Shown one piece after another: positions 35,064 through 42,939 of a stretch of DNA of 64,000 nucleotides. The notes under the pieces were generated by a model. The model did no database searches. It was not told the origin of the DNA and saw nothing but the letters and a program-made list of their open reading frames with translations. The number at the start of each line of letters is the position of its first letter. The first letter of the stretch is position 1. Both the position numbers and the translations under genes were made by a program. Source of the stretch: Solibacillus daqui (GTDB lineage: Bacteria; Bacillota; Bacilli; Bacillales_A; Planococcaceae); assembly GCF_028747805.1 (NCBI RefSeq), contig NZ_CP114887.1, positions 2,349,501 through 2,413,500 on the forward strand, written 5' to 3'.

Positions 35064-36263
35064 TTAATGATGATGGTGATGATGTTCATAGCCATGCTCT
35101 TCTGCATATTTTCTAAAGTTTTCTAAATCTTGCATTCCTGTAGATGTGCCATCAAGCGCTTGCTGCATACGCTCTAAAAGTACGGTTTTTAATTTTGGAT
35201 GATAGCCAAAATAACCAGCAAGTTCGATTGTTATATCAGGGTATTGTGAAGTAAACTGCGTAGCCATTTTATGCATACGCTCCATTAAAATCCCCGTAAA
35301 TAGGAAGTATGGCAGCATAATAATCTTTTTCGCGCCTAATTTGACACAACGTTCAATCCCTTGCTCAACTGTTGGCGTTGTTACCCCCATAAAGGCACTT
35401 TCAACAATTGGTACATTATGTTTCTCCCATAACAAACGCGAAATTTTATAAAAATCACCGTTCGCATACGGATCACTTCCACCTCGTGCAATTAATAATA
35501 TTGCTGTGTCATCATGCTTTTCATCTGGATTGAAACCGATTTCCATTAAGCGAGACGATAAAATTTCAAAGATTTCTTCATGAATACCGATTGTTTGTCC
35601 ATAAGTAAAGCGAATATCTGGAAAATGCTCTTTCGCATGCTCAATTTCGGCTGGAATATGCATTTTCGAATGCCCTGCATGCAATAAAATAATTGGAATG
35701 ACATGCACTTCATCTGCCCCTTGTTCGATACAATGATGAATGCCATCTTCAATATCTGGTGATGCAAACTCTAAAAAGCACGTTTCTACGAGTAGCGACG
35801 AATCAATCATCGGTCTCATTTGCTGAACAAATTTACGCACTTCTTCATTTCCAGCTTCTAACTTGCTGCCATGTCCGACAAATAAGATCGCTTTTTTCAC
35901 AGTCCCCTTCTCCTTTTTATATTTTTCAATTCCTTTTATTCGGTGTTCTGACCTTTTTCTCTCACCGTCTTGCATTGTATAAATAACCGCTTGTTCTTCA
36001 ACATTTTCATGAACAATGGAACGCGCTGTTTGTTCAGCCTGAACGGAATACCAAGTACCTTTTGGATAATCGATTACTACACATTTATCCTTACAGCGAC
36101 CGTTACAGCGTGTTCGTGATGTATGAATATTCTCATCCAATCTGGATTTACGAATTTCATCGCGAATTTGCTTGGTTACTTCTTCTGCTCCCGCACCCAT
36201 GCAAGTTGCGCCATTACAAATAAGCAGATGACGCTGCATGTTTGTTAAGTTCCAAGTTGTCAT
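35064..36263 (-). CDS. cbiX: CbiX sirohydrochlorin cobaltochelatase with N-terminal ferredoxin domain
   Basis: 399 residues. Residues about 10-85 form a thioredoxin-like [2Fe-2S] domain (ICNGATCMGAG, TRCNGRCKDKC). The rest is a two-lobed CbiX: AILFVGHGSKLEAGNEEVRKF, HVIPIILLHAGHSKMHIP, ILLIARGGSDPYANGDF, IMLPYFLF. It inserts cobalt into sirohydrochlorin. The extreme C-terminus is six His in a row, probably for metal storage or delivery. In B. megaterium CbiX the Fe-S cluster and His-rich region are both at the C-terminus, so here the arrangement differs. The start at 36263 has AGGAGG five bases upstream; the upstream methyltransferase overlaps it by 50 bases. Confidence 0.92.
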   Translation of the reverse strand: MTTWNLTNMQRHLLICNGATCMGAGAEEVTKQIRDEIRKSRLDENIHTSRTRCNGRCKDKCVVIDYPKGTWYSVQAEQTARSIVHENVEEQAVIYTMQDGERKRSEHRIKGIEKYKKEKGTVKKAILFVGHGSKLEAGNEEVRKFVQQMRPMIDSSLLVETCFLEFASPDIEDGIHHCIEQGADEVHVIPIILLHAGHSKMHIPAEIEHAKEHFPDIRFTYGQTIGIHEEIFEILSSRLMEIGFNPDEKHDDTAILLIARGGSDPYANGDFYKISRLLWEKHNVPIVESAFMGVTTPTVEQGIERCVKLGAKKIIMLPYFLFTGILMERMHKMATQFTSQYPDITIELAGYFGYHPKLKTVLLERMQQALDGTSTGMQDLENFRKYAEEHGYEHHHHHH

Positions 36264-37101
36264 CATATCCTCCTAGTTTAACTGGCTCCCAGCTAATAAT
36301 GGCCGCATAAAATGTATGGCGGTACTCAATTTTACCTTGAATTTCTTCAATAAATGGCACTAGTGATGCCTTCACATGCGCTATATCAAATTGAGAATCT
36401 AATATCTTTTTACTCTGAGCAGCAAATAAAGCTTCCTCATTTTCGTAGCGATATGTTCGCTCCAGCTTTAACATTTCACAATCTGCGTAAATACCAAGCT
36501 GATACAGCATATTCACGATTTGAATATAATCACGACGTGGGTATTTAATTTTGTAACCATATTTTTGTTGAAGCATTTCATAATGCGGTTGAATCGGCCC
36601 TGTTGTAAGACCAATAATCGCACGTTTTTTCGCGAGCGCATTCATTTTTATAAGCGTCTCGTTCATTTCATACATGCGATAATAGCAATTGACGCCTACA
36701 ACAATATCATGTGGCTCAAGCATTGCATCTTCCCATTTTGCATGCACAAACTGAACAGCTTCATCGTCTACGAAATACTGTTTTAAATAGTGGAGCACAC
36801 TTTCTGAACCATCTACTAAAGTTAATTTTTCAACATCTTCTTGCAGTGAAAATGTATAATTTCCCCAACCTGGTCCAATCTCAATACAGCTTGCGCTAGC
36901 TGGGATATGGCGCTTCATTTTTTTATAAATTTGTTTGGCATGGGTGTCGGTTTGCTTATACGTTTTCTTTTGCATCGATTGTGCCCAAAATGCTTCTTCT
37001 AATTTATCATCGATCATTCGTTCTGGCATCTTACCATGCCAATCATGCATGCCCTCTTTCCATTGCTGTTCAAAATTTATCGTTAAAGGGGATTCTTTCA
37101 T
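36214..37101 (-). CDS. SAM methyltransferase of unknown role in the cobalamin operon
   Basis: 295 residues after GAAAGGAGAT. Motif I is CIEIGPGWGNYTFSL, followed by LTLVDGSESVL, VQFVHAKWED and IVVGVNCYYRMYEM, a Rossmann class I methyltransferase. An N-terminal helical part (WKEGMHDWHGKMPERMIDDKLEEAFWAQSM, shortened here to its outline) precedes it. It resembles none of the known corrin-ring methyltransferases, which are of the tetrapyrrole (CbiF/CobA) class. It sits between cobA and cbiX in the riboswitch operon and overlaps cbiX, so a function in cobalamin or in anaerobic modification of a corrinoid or lower ligand is possible. Role unknown. Confidence 0.8.
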   Translation of the reverse strand: MKESPLTINFEQQWKEGMHDWHGKMPERMIDDKLEEAFWAQSMQKKTYKQTDTHAKQIYKKMKRHIPASASCIEIGPGWGNYTFSLQEDVEKLTLVDGSESVLHYLKQYFVDDEAVQFVHAKWEDAMLEPHDIVVGVNCYYRMYEMNETLIKMNALAKKRAIIGLTTGPIQPHYEMLQQKYGYKIKYPRRDYIQIVNMLYQLGIYADCEMLKLERTYRYENEEALFAAQSKKILDSQFDIAHVKASLVPFIEEIQGKIEYRHTFYAAIISWEPVKLGGYDDNLELNKHAASSAYL

Positions 37102-37119
37102 ACAGTGAATCTCCTTTCA

Positions 37120-37884
37120 TTAAGAAATCGTTAGCTTTTCTTTAAACCAAGCAATTTGGTCATGTAGCTGAACTACATCTCCAACTAATATCATAGCTGG
37201 ATTTTTAATTTGTTCCGCTACAATTTGTTCACTAATCGTAGCAAGCTGACCCGTAATTGTACGTTGACGCTCGGTTGTACCCCACTCGATTACAGCAACA
37301 GGCGTATGTGCTGCTTTCCCATGTGTAATCAATTTTTGTGCTATAAATTCAATATTGCCCACACTCATATAAAAAGCGATTGTATCAATTTGTACTAATG
37401 CGTCCCAGCGTAAAAAATCTTGTCCTTTATCCTCACGACCATGTCCCGTGACAATCGCAAAGCTATTCGAAAAATCACGATGTGTTACCGGAATACCTGC
37501 ATAGGCAGGTGCTGCAATGCCCGCTGAGATACCAGGTACAATTTCAAAGGACACATCATGTTCCTTTAAAAAAAGGGCTTCCTCCGCTCCACGGCCAAAT
37601 ACGAAAGGATCGCCACCTTTTAAGCGAACTACTAGTTTTTTGTTTTTTGCATGATTAACCAATGCTTCATTAATTTCTTGTTGAATCAGTCCATGCTTTC
37701 CAGGTTCTTTACCGCAATAGATTAACTGCGCCTCTTTTTTTGCATGCTGTAAAATTAGCGGATTCACCAATCGATCATATAAAATCACATCTGCTAACTG
37801 GAGACATTCCAATGCTCGAATTGTTAATAATTTTGGATCTCCCGGACCAGCACCAACTATGTAAACAAAGCCACTCACATTCAT
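37120..37884 (-). CDS. cobA: Uroporphyrinogen-III C-methyltransferase
   Basis: 254 residues. [82 protein letters not shown] are the SUMT signatures. It adds two methyl groups to uroporphyrinogen III to give precorrin-2, the start of the cobalamin and sirohaem branches. Overlaps sirC as ATGA. In the riboswitch-controlled cbiL operon. Confidence 0.95.
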   Translation of the reverse strand: MNVSGFVYIVGAGPGDPKLLTIRALECLQLADVILYDRLVNPLILQHAKKEAQLIYCGKEPGKHGLIQQEINEALVNHAKNKKLVVRLKGGDPFVFGRGAEEALFLKEHDVSFEIVPGISAGIAAPAYAGIPVTHRDFSNSFAIVTGHGREDKGQDFLRWDALVQIDTIAFYMSVGNIEFIAQKLITHGKAAHTPVAVIEWGTTERQRTITGQLATISEQIVAEQIKNPAMILVGDVVQLHDQIAWFKEKLTIS

Positions 37885-38507
37885 TCACCTTCTAATAATT
37901 GTTGTAAATAATTTTCACATTGCTCAAAATCTTGTTGTTGAATCCACTGTAAAACTTGCGGTTCTAAAAGTGCGGCTACAGCTAGACGTTTTTGCTCGCC
38001 TTTAAATTTCTCCAAAATGGCCTTTCTACCATGCTTTAAAAATGACGTATATGCCTCATAACTATCATCAAACTGTTCACTTAATTGTTGTTTTACTTGT
38101 CGCGTAAATGCTGGACTTGCCCCAGAAGTGGAAACGGTTAATACAAAATCACCTCGACGTACAACGGCTGGGTTCATAAAATCCATACGACCATTGTTAT
38201 CTACCCTCATGAACAATTGCCAGTGCTGTGTTGCTTGTTCGATTTGATCATTGACCGTTTCCTCGTTAGTTGCAGCAAAAATTAATATCGCATCATCTAA
38301 ATCTGCCGGCTCAAACGTTTTATTGCGCCACTGAATTTTTTGGAGTTGTGAGTAATGCTGTAACGTTGCCGTAAGCATTGGACTGACAACGACAATATTA
38401 GCCTTCGTCTCAAGTAGTGCCTCTACTTTTTGTGTTGCAACATGTCCACCACCAACAACGACTACTTTTTTATAATCGAGATTAAGCATAATTGGAAAAT
38501 AACTCAT
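37881..38507 (-). CDS. sirC: Precorrin-2 dehydrogenase (SirC/CysG-N type)
   Basis: 208 residues from the ATG at 38507 (GGAGGACAG upstream). N-terminal YFPIMLNLDYKKVVVVGGGHVATQKVEALL is the NAD-binding loop; DFVLTVSTSGASPAFTRQVKQQL is the SirC signature. It oxidises precorrin-2 to sirohydrochlorin, the substrate of CbiX. No ferrochelatase part is obvious beyond the family's usual C-terminal domain. Confidence 0.92.
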   Translation of the reverse strand: MSYFPIMLNLDYKKVVVVGGGHVATQKVEALLETKANIVVVSPMLTATLQHYSQLQKIQWRNKTFEPADLDDAILIFAATNEETVNDQIEQATQHWQLFMRVDNNGRMDFMNPAVVRRGDFVLTVSTSGASPAFTRQVKQQLSEQFDDSYEAYTSFLKHGRKAILEKFKGEQKRLAVAALLEPQVLQWIQQQDFEQCENYLQQLLEGE

Positions 38508-38532
38508 CTTCTGTCCTCCAACGTTATCTTTC

Positions 38533-39237
38533 TTATTTACGAACAATCATGCACGATAAATAGTTCAATTCTGTACCACGTAAATTTTCAACCTCCCATA
38601 TCACTTCTTCATCCGAAGTCACTTTTGTAACGACATGTGTGTTTTTTAATAAGTTCATTTCCTCCAACAAATCAAGCATTTGATCTAGTACTTTTGCGAT
38701 TTTAATAAATACAATGCCATCATGTGTTTCTAATACATTACGCATTTCTTCTTTATTATCTGTTGCTGGAATCATCGCCACATGATCATCCCCATCAGCT
38801 AACGGTATATGAAGGCGATTAGCTGTTCCATTAAACGAAGAAATACCTGCAACCGATTGCATTGGTACGTCTGGATGTTGTTCTTTCATTAATTTCATCA
38901 AATGAATATACGTACTAAATAACATGGGGTCTCCTTCAGTTACAAAGGCTACATCCTTACCTTCCTGTAAATGGGCGTATATTTGCTCGACGGATTTTTT
39001 CCACTCTTGCTGTAACGTTTCTTGGTCCTTCGTCATTGGAAAAACGAGACCTAGCATTGTTTTTTGTTGTGGTTCCACATATAAATCAATTATTTTTTGA
39101 GCATATGATTTACTGCCGCGCATTTTTTTCGGATATGCAATTACTGGGCATTCCTTTAATTTACGAAAAGCTTTTATAGTAATTAATTCCGGATCTCCAG
39201 GACCAACGCCCACACCATATAATGTTCCAACTGTCAT
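38533..39237 (-). CDS. cbiL: Cobalt-factor II C20-methyltransferase CbiL
   Basis: 234 residues. LYGVGVGPGDPELITIKAFRKLKECPVIAYPK, FVTEGDPMLFSTYIHL, VAGISSFNGTANRLHIPLADGDD match CbiL/CobI. It methylates C20 of cobalt-factor II to cobalt-factor III. First gene of the operon under the minus-strand riboswitch at 39392; the later ring enzymes are in the separate cbiH60 operon 20 kb downstream. Confidence 0.94.
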   Translation of the reverse strand: MTVGTLYGVGVGPGDPELITIKAFRKLKECPVIAYPKKMRGSKSYAQKIIDLYVEPQQKTMLGLVFPMTKDQETLQQEWKKSVEQIYAHLQEGKDVAFVTEGDPMLFSTYIHLMKLMKEQHPDVPMQSVAGISSFNGTANRLHIPLADGDDHVAMIPATDNKEEMRNVLETHDGIVFIKIAKVLDQMLDLLEEMNLLKNTHVVTKVTSDEEVIWEVENLRGTELNYLSCMIVRK

Positions 39238-39273
39238 TGTCTTTTTCCCCTTTTAAAAAAATCGTATAAACAC

Positions 39274-39311
39274 AAAAAAGCCTATTTCCGGCAAGTGCTA
39301 GAAATAGGCAT
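39274..39311 (-). terminator. Riboswitch terminator before cbiL
   Basis: On the minus strand GCCTATTTC and GAAATAGGC pair and are followed by TTTTTTGTG. It lies between the aptamer and the cbiL start. Confidence 0.85.
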
Positions 39312-39391
39312 GGACATCCTAAAAAAGTAAAAGGAAATACAAGTAATGTATTTGTCGCCGTCCTTCTCCCACCGAAAAGTCGTGTTGCAAT

Positions 39392-39560
39392 AATAAAGCA
39401 GGTTTCCTGGCTCAGGCGTCATTTTACTATCACATCTTCCCATCTTTTTGACAGTGATTGGTTGTGAGTTCATCAGCTATTACAGTAGCGGGGGCTGCAT
39501 TAGATTTTAACTAATTTCCCTTTTAACTCTTATAAAAAGAGCACTTTATTACTTGTACTA
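39392..39560 (-). promoter_or_regulatory. Cobalamin riboswitch upstream of cbiL
   Basis: The minus strand reads AAAAGGGAAATTAG, GCAGCCCCCGCTACTGTAA, GATGGGAAGATGTG and the B12 box GAGCCAGGAAACCTGC. It is nearly identical to the riboswitch at 60934, indicating duplication. A second riboswitch diverges from it toward cbiM. Confidence 0.92.
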
Positions 39561-39799
39561 TGAAATTAAAGTAACTCTATCACGTTACCACACTTTTGAC
39601 AATATTAATTTACGAACAATTTATACAATTCAGAAGAAAAAACAGAATATACTAGAAAGCTACGCTCATAAATGACAGATAATTTTACATTATTTTCAGA
39701 AAATGACCTTGGATTTTGGAAGGGTTGAAAAAATTAATGATGACAAATGAAATAACGAATGATACTATTTCCTCACATGGTGAAAATTGAATGATTTTT

Positions 39800-39975
39800 G
39801 GTGCTTTTACAAGCTTAATAGGGAAACCGGTGTAATTCCGGTACTGTCCCGCAACTGTAACTTGGAGTATTACATAACACGTCACTGCATTTTTTGTGGG
39901 AAGACATGTAATACGTCGAAAAGAAGTCAGGAGACCTGCCAAAAATTAAGTTATTCAAACCTACGAGGATAGGTG
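39800..39975 (+). promoter_or_regulatory. Cobalamin riboswitch upstream of cbiMNQO
   Basis: AATAGGGAAACCGG, TACTGTCCCGCAACTGTAA, GTGGGAAGACATG and the B12 box AAGTCAGGAGACCTGCC are present in order. A terminator follows at 39983. High cobalamin is expected to stop expression of the cobalt importer. The DNA from 39561 to 39799 separates the two divergent riboswitches and holds their promoters. Confidence 0.93.
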
Positions 39976-39982
39976 CGTGAAA

Positions 39983-40006
39983 CAAGCAAAATCGCTTGCT
40001 TTTTTG
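39983..40006 (+). terminator. Riboswitch terminator before cbiM
   Basis: AAGCAA and TTGCTT pair around AATCGC and are followed by TTTTTT. Confidence 0.8.
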
Positions 40007-40081
40007 TGATGCACTTTTACTCTCAAAAGTGTATTTTTTTATGCACTTTTTTTCATCAAATAAGAAAAAAGGAGTAGAAAC

Positions 40082-40825
40082 ATGAAGCAATACTTACCAA
40101 AACTTGCTTACTTCGGTATCGTTTTATTATTTATGCCAAAGCAAGCATATGCCATGCACATTATGGAAGGATTTTTACCAATTGGTTGGGCAATTTTTTG
40201 GTTTGCACTATGCTTACCATTCCTTGTAAAAGGACTAAAAGTGATCCGCATCGTCGTGAAAGAAAATCCAGAAAGTAAATTATTACTTGCCCTATCAGGG
40301 GCCTTTACATTCGTCTTATCTGCATTAAAAATCCCATCAGTAACCGGGAGCTGTTCTCACCCTACTGGCGTTGGCTTAGGTTCAATTTTATTTGGACCTT
40401 TTGTTATGAGCGTTTTAGGATCAATCGTCCTATTATTCCAATCGCTATTACTAGCACATGGTGGCATAACGACTTTAGGCGCAAATATTTTCTCGATGGC
40501 TATCGTTGGTCCATTTATTGCAGTAGGTGTTTATAAGCTCGCAACAAAATGGGGCCTATCAATTAGCGTCGCAGTATTTTTCGCTGCCATGCTTGGTGAT
40601 TTAGGAACATATGTTATGACATCTGTACAATTAGCATTAGCGTTCCCTTCAGAAGTTGGCGGCATTTTAGGTTCATTCCAAAAATTCGCAAGCATCTTTG
40701 CGTTAACACAAATTCCATTAGCGATCAGTGAAGGATTATTAACCGTAATGATTATGAACTTCTTACAAAAATATAACATGAAAGAATTAGTTCAATTACG
40801 TATTTTAAAGGCTAAGGAGAGCTAA
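40082..40825 (+). CDS. cbiM: Cobalt ECF transporter substrate-capture protein CbiM
   Basis: 247 residues. A signal sequence ends at AYA, giving mature [16 protein letters not shown] with the N-terminal Met-His that coordinates cobalt. [20 protein letters not shown] and GAN are CbiM motifs. It has about seven membrane helices. It is the S component of the energy-coupling-factor cobalt importer; cbiN, cbiQ and cbiO follow. Confidence 0.95.
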   Translation: MKQYLPKLAYFGIVLLFMPKQAYAMHIMEGFLPIGWAIFWFALCLPFLVKGLKVIRIVVKENPESKLLLALSGAFTFVLSALKIPSVTGSCSHPTGVGLGSILFGPFVMSVLGSIVLLFQSLLLAHGGITTLGANIFSMAIVGPFIAVGVYKLATKWGLSISVAVFFAAMLGDLGTYVMTSVQLALAFPSEVGGILGSFQKFASIFALTQIPLAISEGLLTVMIMNFLQKYNMKELVQLRILKAKES

Positions 40826-40826
40826 C

Positions 40827-41114
40827 ATGTTTAAGAAAAATCTACTATTACTATTAGGCGTCGTGATCTTAGCGATTTTACCAATATTATTTTTACAGGA
40901 TGCAGAATTCGGGGGTGCTGATGGTGAGGCTGAAGAAGCGATTACAGAAATCGCTGTAGACTATGAGCCTTGGTTTAGCGCTATTTGGGAGCCTCCAAGT
41001 GGTGAAATCGAAAGCTTATTATTCGTTTTACAAGGTGTTATTGGTGCACTAATTATCGGCTATTTCATCGGTTATATGCGCGGAAAGCATACAAAAGATC
41101 ATGCTAAACATTGA
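40827..41114 (+). CDS. cbiN: Cobalt transport protein CbiN
   Basis: 95 residues with two transmembrane helices (LLLLLGVVILAILPILFL and LFVLQGVIGALIIGYFIGY) and an extracytoplasmic segment ending in FGGADGEAEEAI, and YEPWFSAIWEPPSGEIESLLF, the CbiN signature. It assists CbiM loading. Starts two bases after the cbiM stop; overlaps cbiQ. Confidence 0.93.
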   Translation: MFKKNLLLLLGVVILAILPILFLQDAEFGGADGEAEEAITEIAVDYEPWFSAIWEPPSGEIESLLFVLQGVIGALIIGYFIGYMRGKHTKDHAKH

Positions 41115-41877
41115 TTTTCTAGCGAGCCATAATGCGATTCAAAAGGTTGCCGCTAGTCAAAAAATAACGTTTAGTGTCATTTCATTATTACTTGTAACAT
41201 TATTACGAAATAATATTTTATCGGTTTGGACACTACTCTTCATGAGTAGTGTCATTATCTTTTATGCCAGAATTCCTTGGAAAACATATGTAACATTACT
41301 TATCGCGCCAATTGGTTTTGTTTTTGCAGGTATGATAGCGATCGTGTTGTCCATTTCATTTGCACAACCTATACCAATTTCCGCATTATGGCATAGCACA
41401 TTTCTTGGCATGCAGCTGTTTATATTGCCGAATGATTTACTTCGAGCTATCACGATATTTTTTACCTCGATTAGTGCAACAAGTTGCTTGTATTTTTTAA
41501 TTTTAACAACACCGATGTATGAAATTAGCCCAGTACTTGCTAGATTAAAAGTACCAACGATTATCATTGAATTAATTGAGTTAATGTATCGTTTTATATT
41601 TTTACTTTTACAAACAGTTGCGCAGCTTTATACTGCGCAGGATGCTCGGCTAGGCTATCGAACATATCGAATAAGCTTTCAATCTTTAAGCTTACTCATT
41701 AGCGCTCTGTTTCGTTCGATTTTTTTCCGTCATCAGGCGATGTCCTATGCGATGACGGCACGAAATATTGAACAATTTATTATTCCACAGCAATTTTTGA
41801 GTGAAAAAGCATGGGATCAAAAACTGACTTTTATAGCAGGTGGATTTTTGATCGTTGCAATTGCATTAATCTTTTAA
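41101..41877 (+). CDS. cbiQ: Cobalt ECF transporter membrane coupling protein CbiQ
   Basis: 258 residues with several hydrophobic helices. It contains a typical T-component region (SPVLARLKVPTIIIELIELMYRFIFLLL) and ARL-like coupling helices (DARLGYRTYRI, RHQAMSYAMTAR) that contact the ATPase. It couples CbiO to CbiM. Overlaps cbiN by 14 bases. Confidence 0.9.
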   Translation: MLNIDFLASHNAIQKVAASQKITFSVISLLLVTLLRNNILSVWTLLFMSSVIIFYARIPWKTYVTLLIAPIGFVFAGMIAIVLSISFAQPIPISALWHSTFLGMQLFILPNDLLRAITIFFTSISATSCLYFLILTTPMYEISPVLARLKVPTIIIELIELMYRFIFLLLQTVAQLYTAQDARLGYRTYRISFQSLSLLISALFRSIFFRHQAMSYAMTARNIEQFIIPQQFLSEKAWDQKLTFIAGGFLIVAIALIF

Positions 41878-41890
41878 GGAGATTTTAGTT

Positions 41891-42742
41891 ATGACAGAAA
41901 GCTATTTTACGTTTGAGCATGTATCATTTCAATATAGTGATGGTACACAGGCATTACATGATTTATCATTAACGATTCCAATGGGAAAAAAAGTAGCGAT
42001 ATTAGGTGAAAATGGTTCAGGTAAATCAACATTTTTCAAATTGCTCATGGGGCTAGAAAAACCTAGTATTGGTAAAATTCAATTTTTAAACGAACCATTA
42101 CATTATTCTAAAAAACAATTAATTAAGTTACGGGAGCATGTTGGCTTTATCTTTCAAGAAGCAGACAATCAATTATTTGCCTCTACAGTTAAGCATGATA
42201 TTTTATATGGTCCGATTAATTTAAAATGGCCACATGAAAAAATAGAACAACATGTTGATACCGCCATACAATTAACTGAATTAGAGGACTTAACCGAACG
42301 ACCGATTCATTTTTTAAGTGGTGGACAAAAAAAACGTGTGACCATTGCAGGTGTTTATGCAATGGATCCTAAACTTTATATTTTAGATGAACCGACGAGC
42401 AGTTTAGATTACTATTTTTCAAATCAGCTTACAGCATATTTGGATGAATTAGATACAGAAAATCGAACATTTTTATACTCGACACATCAGGTCAACTTAA
42501 TTTATGGGTGGGCAGATCATTTTATTGTTTTTCATAAAGGGCAATTATTGTATTCAGGTCAAAAGGATGTACTTTTCTCGAATGATGCACTACTAGAAAA
42601 AGCGCATATCGAAAAGCCTTGGATTGTAAAATGTTATGAGTCAATGTTACGTGAAGGGCTCATTCAACCACAACAGCAACTTCCCCGCTCGATGGATGAA
42701 TTAATGCAATTGATGAAATGTTACACATTTACTACCCTTTAG
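41891..42742 (+). CDS. cbiO: Cobalt ECF transporter ATPase CbiO
   Basis: 283 residues. Walker A GENGSGKST, GFIFQEADNQLFASTV, signature LSGGQKKRVTIAG, Walker B PKLYILDEPTSSLD and the H-loop STHQ. ATPase of the cobalt ECF importer. Strong ribosome site AAGGAGA. A small ORF follows 14 bases later. Confidence 0.94.
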   Translation: MTESYFTFEHVSFQYSDGTQALHDLSLTIPMGKKVAILGENGSGKSTFFKLLMGLEKPSIGKIQFLNEPLHYSKKQLIKLREHVGFIFQEADNQLFASTVKHDILYGPINLKWPHEKIEQHVDTAIQLTELEDLTERPIHFLSGGQKKRVTIAGVYAMDPKLYILDEPTSSLDYYFSNQLTAYLDELDTENRTFLYSTHQVNLIYGWADHFIVFHKGQLLYSGQKDVLFSNDALLEKAHIEKPWIVKCYESMLREGLIQPQQQLPRSMDELMQLMKCYTFTTL

Positions 42743-42756
42743 TTAGGAGGCAGGCT

Positions 42757-42888
42757 ATGAAAAACGACTTATTACAACCTATTGAAGCACAAGAACTCGT
42801 TTTATCAATTGATGAAAATGTTTATGAGGATTACGAAACATGTTTTATTCAATATGTAACAGCTTCACTAATAATTGAACTAAACTGA
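42757..42888 (+). CDS. Small protein after cbiO (43 aa), unknown
   Basis: An ORF with an excellent ribosome site (TTAGGAGGCAG) follows cbiO in the same operon and ends before a terminator. The product is acidic and soluble (IDENVYEDYETCF) with a hydrophobic tail. It may be a small regulator or cobalt-binding peptide (one Cys, several Asp/Glu), but no family is recognised. Confidence 0.65.
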   Translation: MKNDLLQPIEAQELVLSIDENVYEDYETCFIQYVTASLIIELN

Positions 42889-42901
42889 TAATAAAAACAG
42901 C

Positions 42902-42938
42902 AAAAAAGCATCCCTTCGGTTTGAAGAGATGCTTTTTC
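42902..42938. terminator. Terminator between the cbiMNQO and cstA ends
   Basis: AAAAAGCATC and GATGCTTTTT form a stem with inner TTC/GAA pairs. Both strands have T runs, matching the convergent genes. Confidence 0.85.
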
Positions 42939-42939
42939 A

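Noticed and set aside
35064..35090. Cloning artefact: six His codons at the end of cbiX
   Set aside because: The His codons are followed directly by a native stop and the genomic terminator, with mixed CAT and CAC use and no vector sequence.
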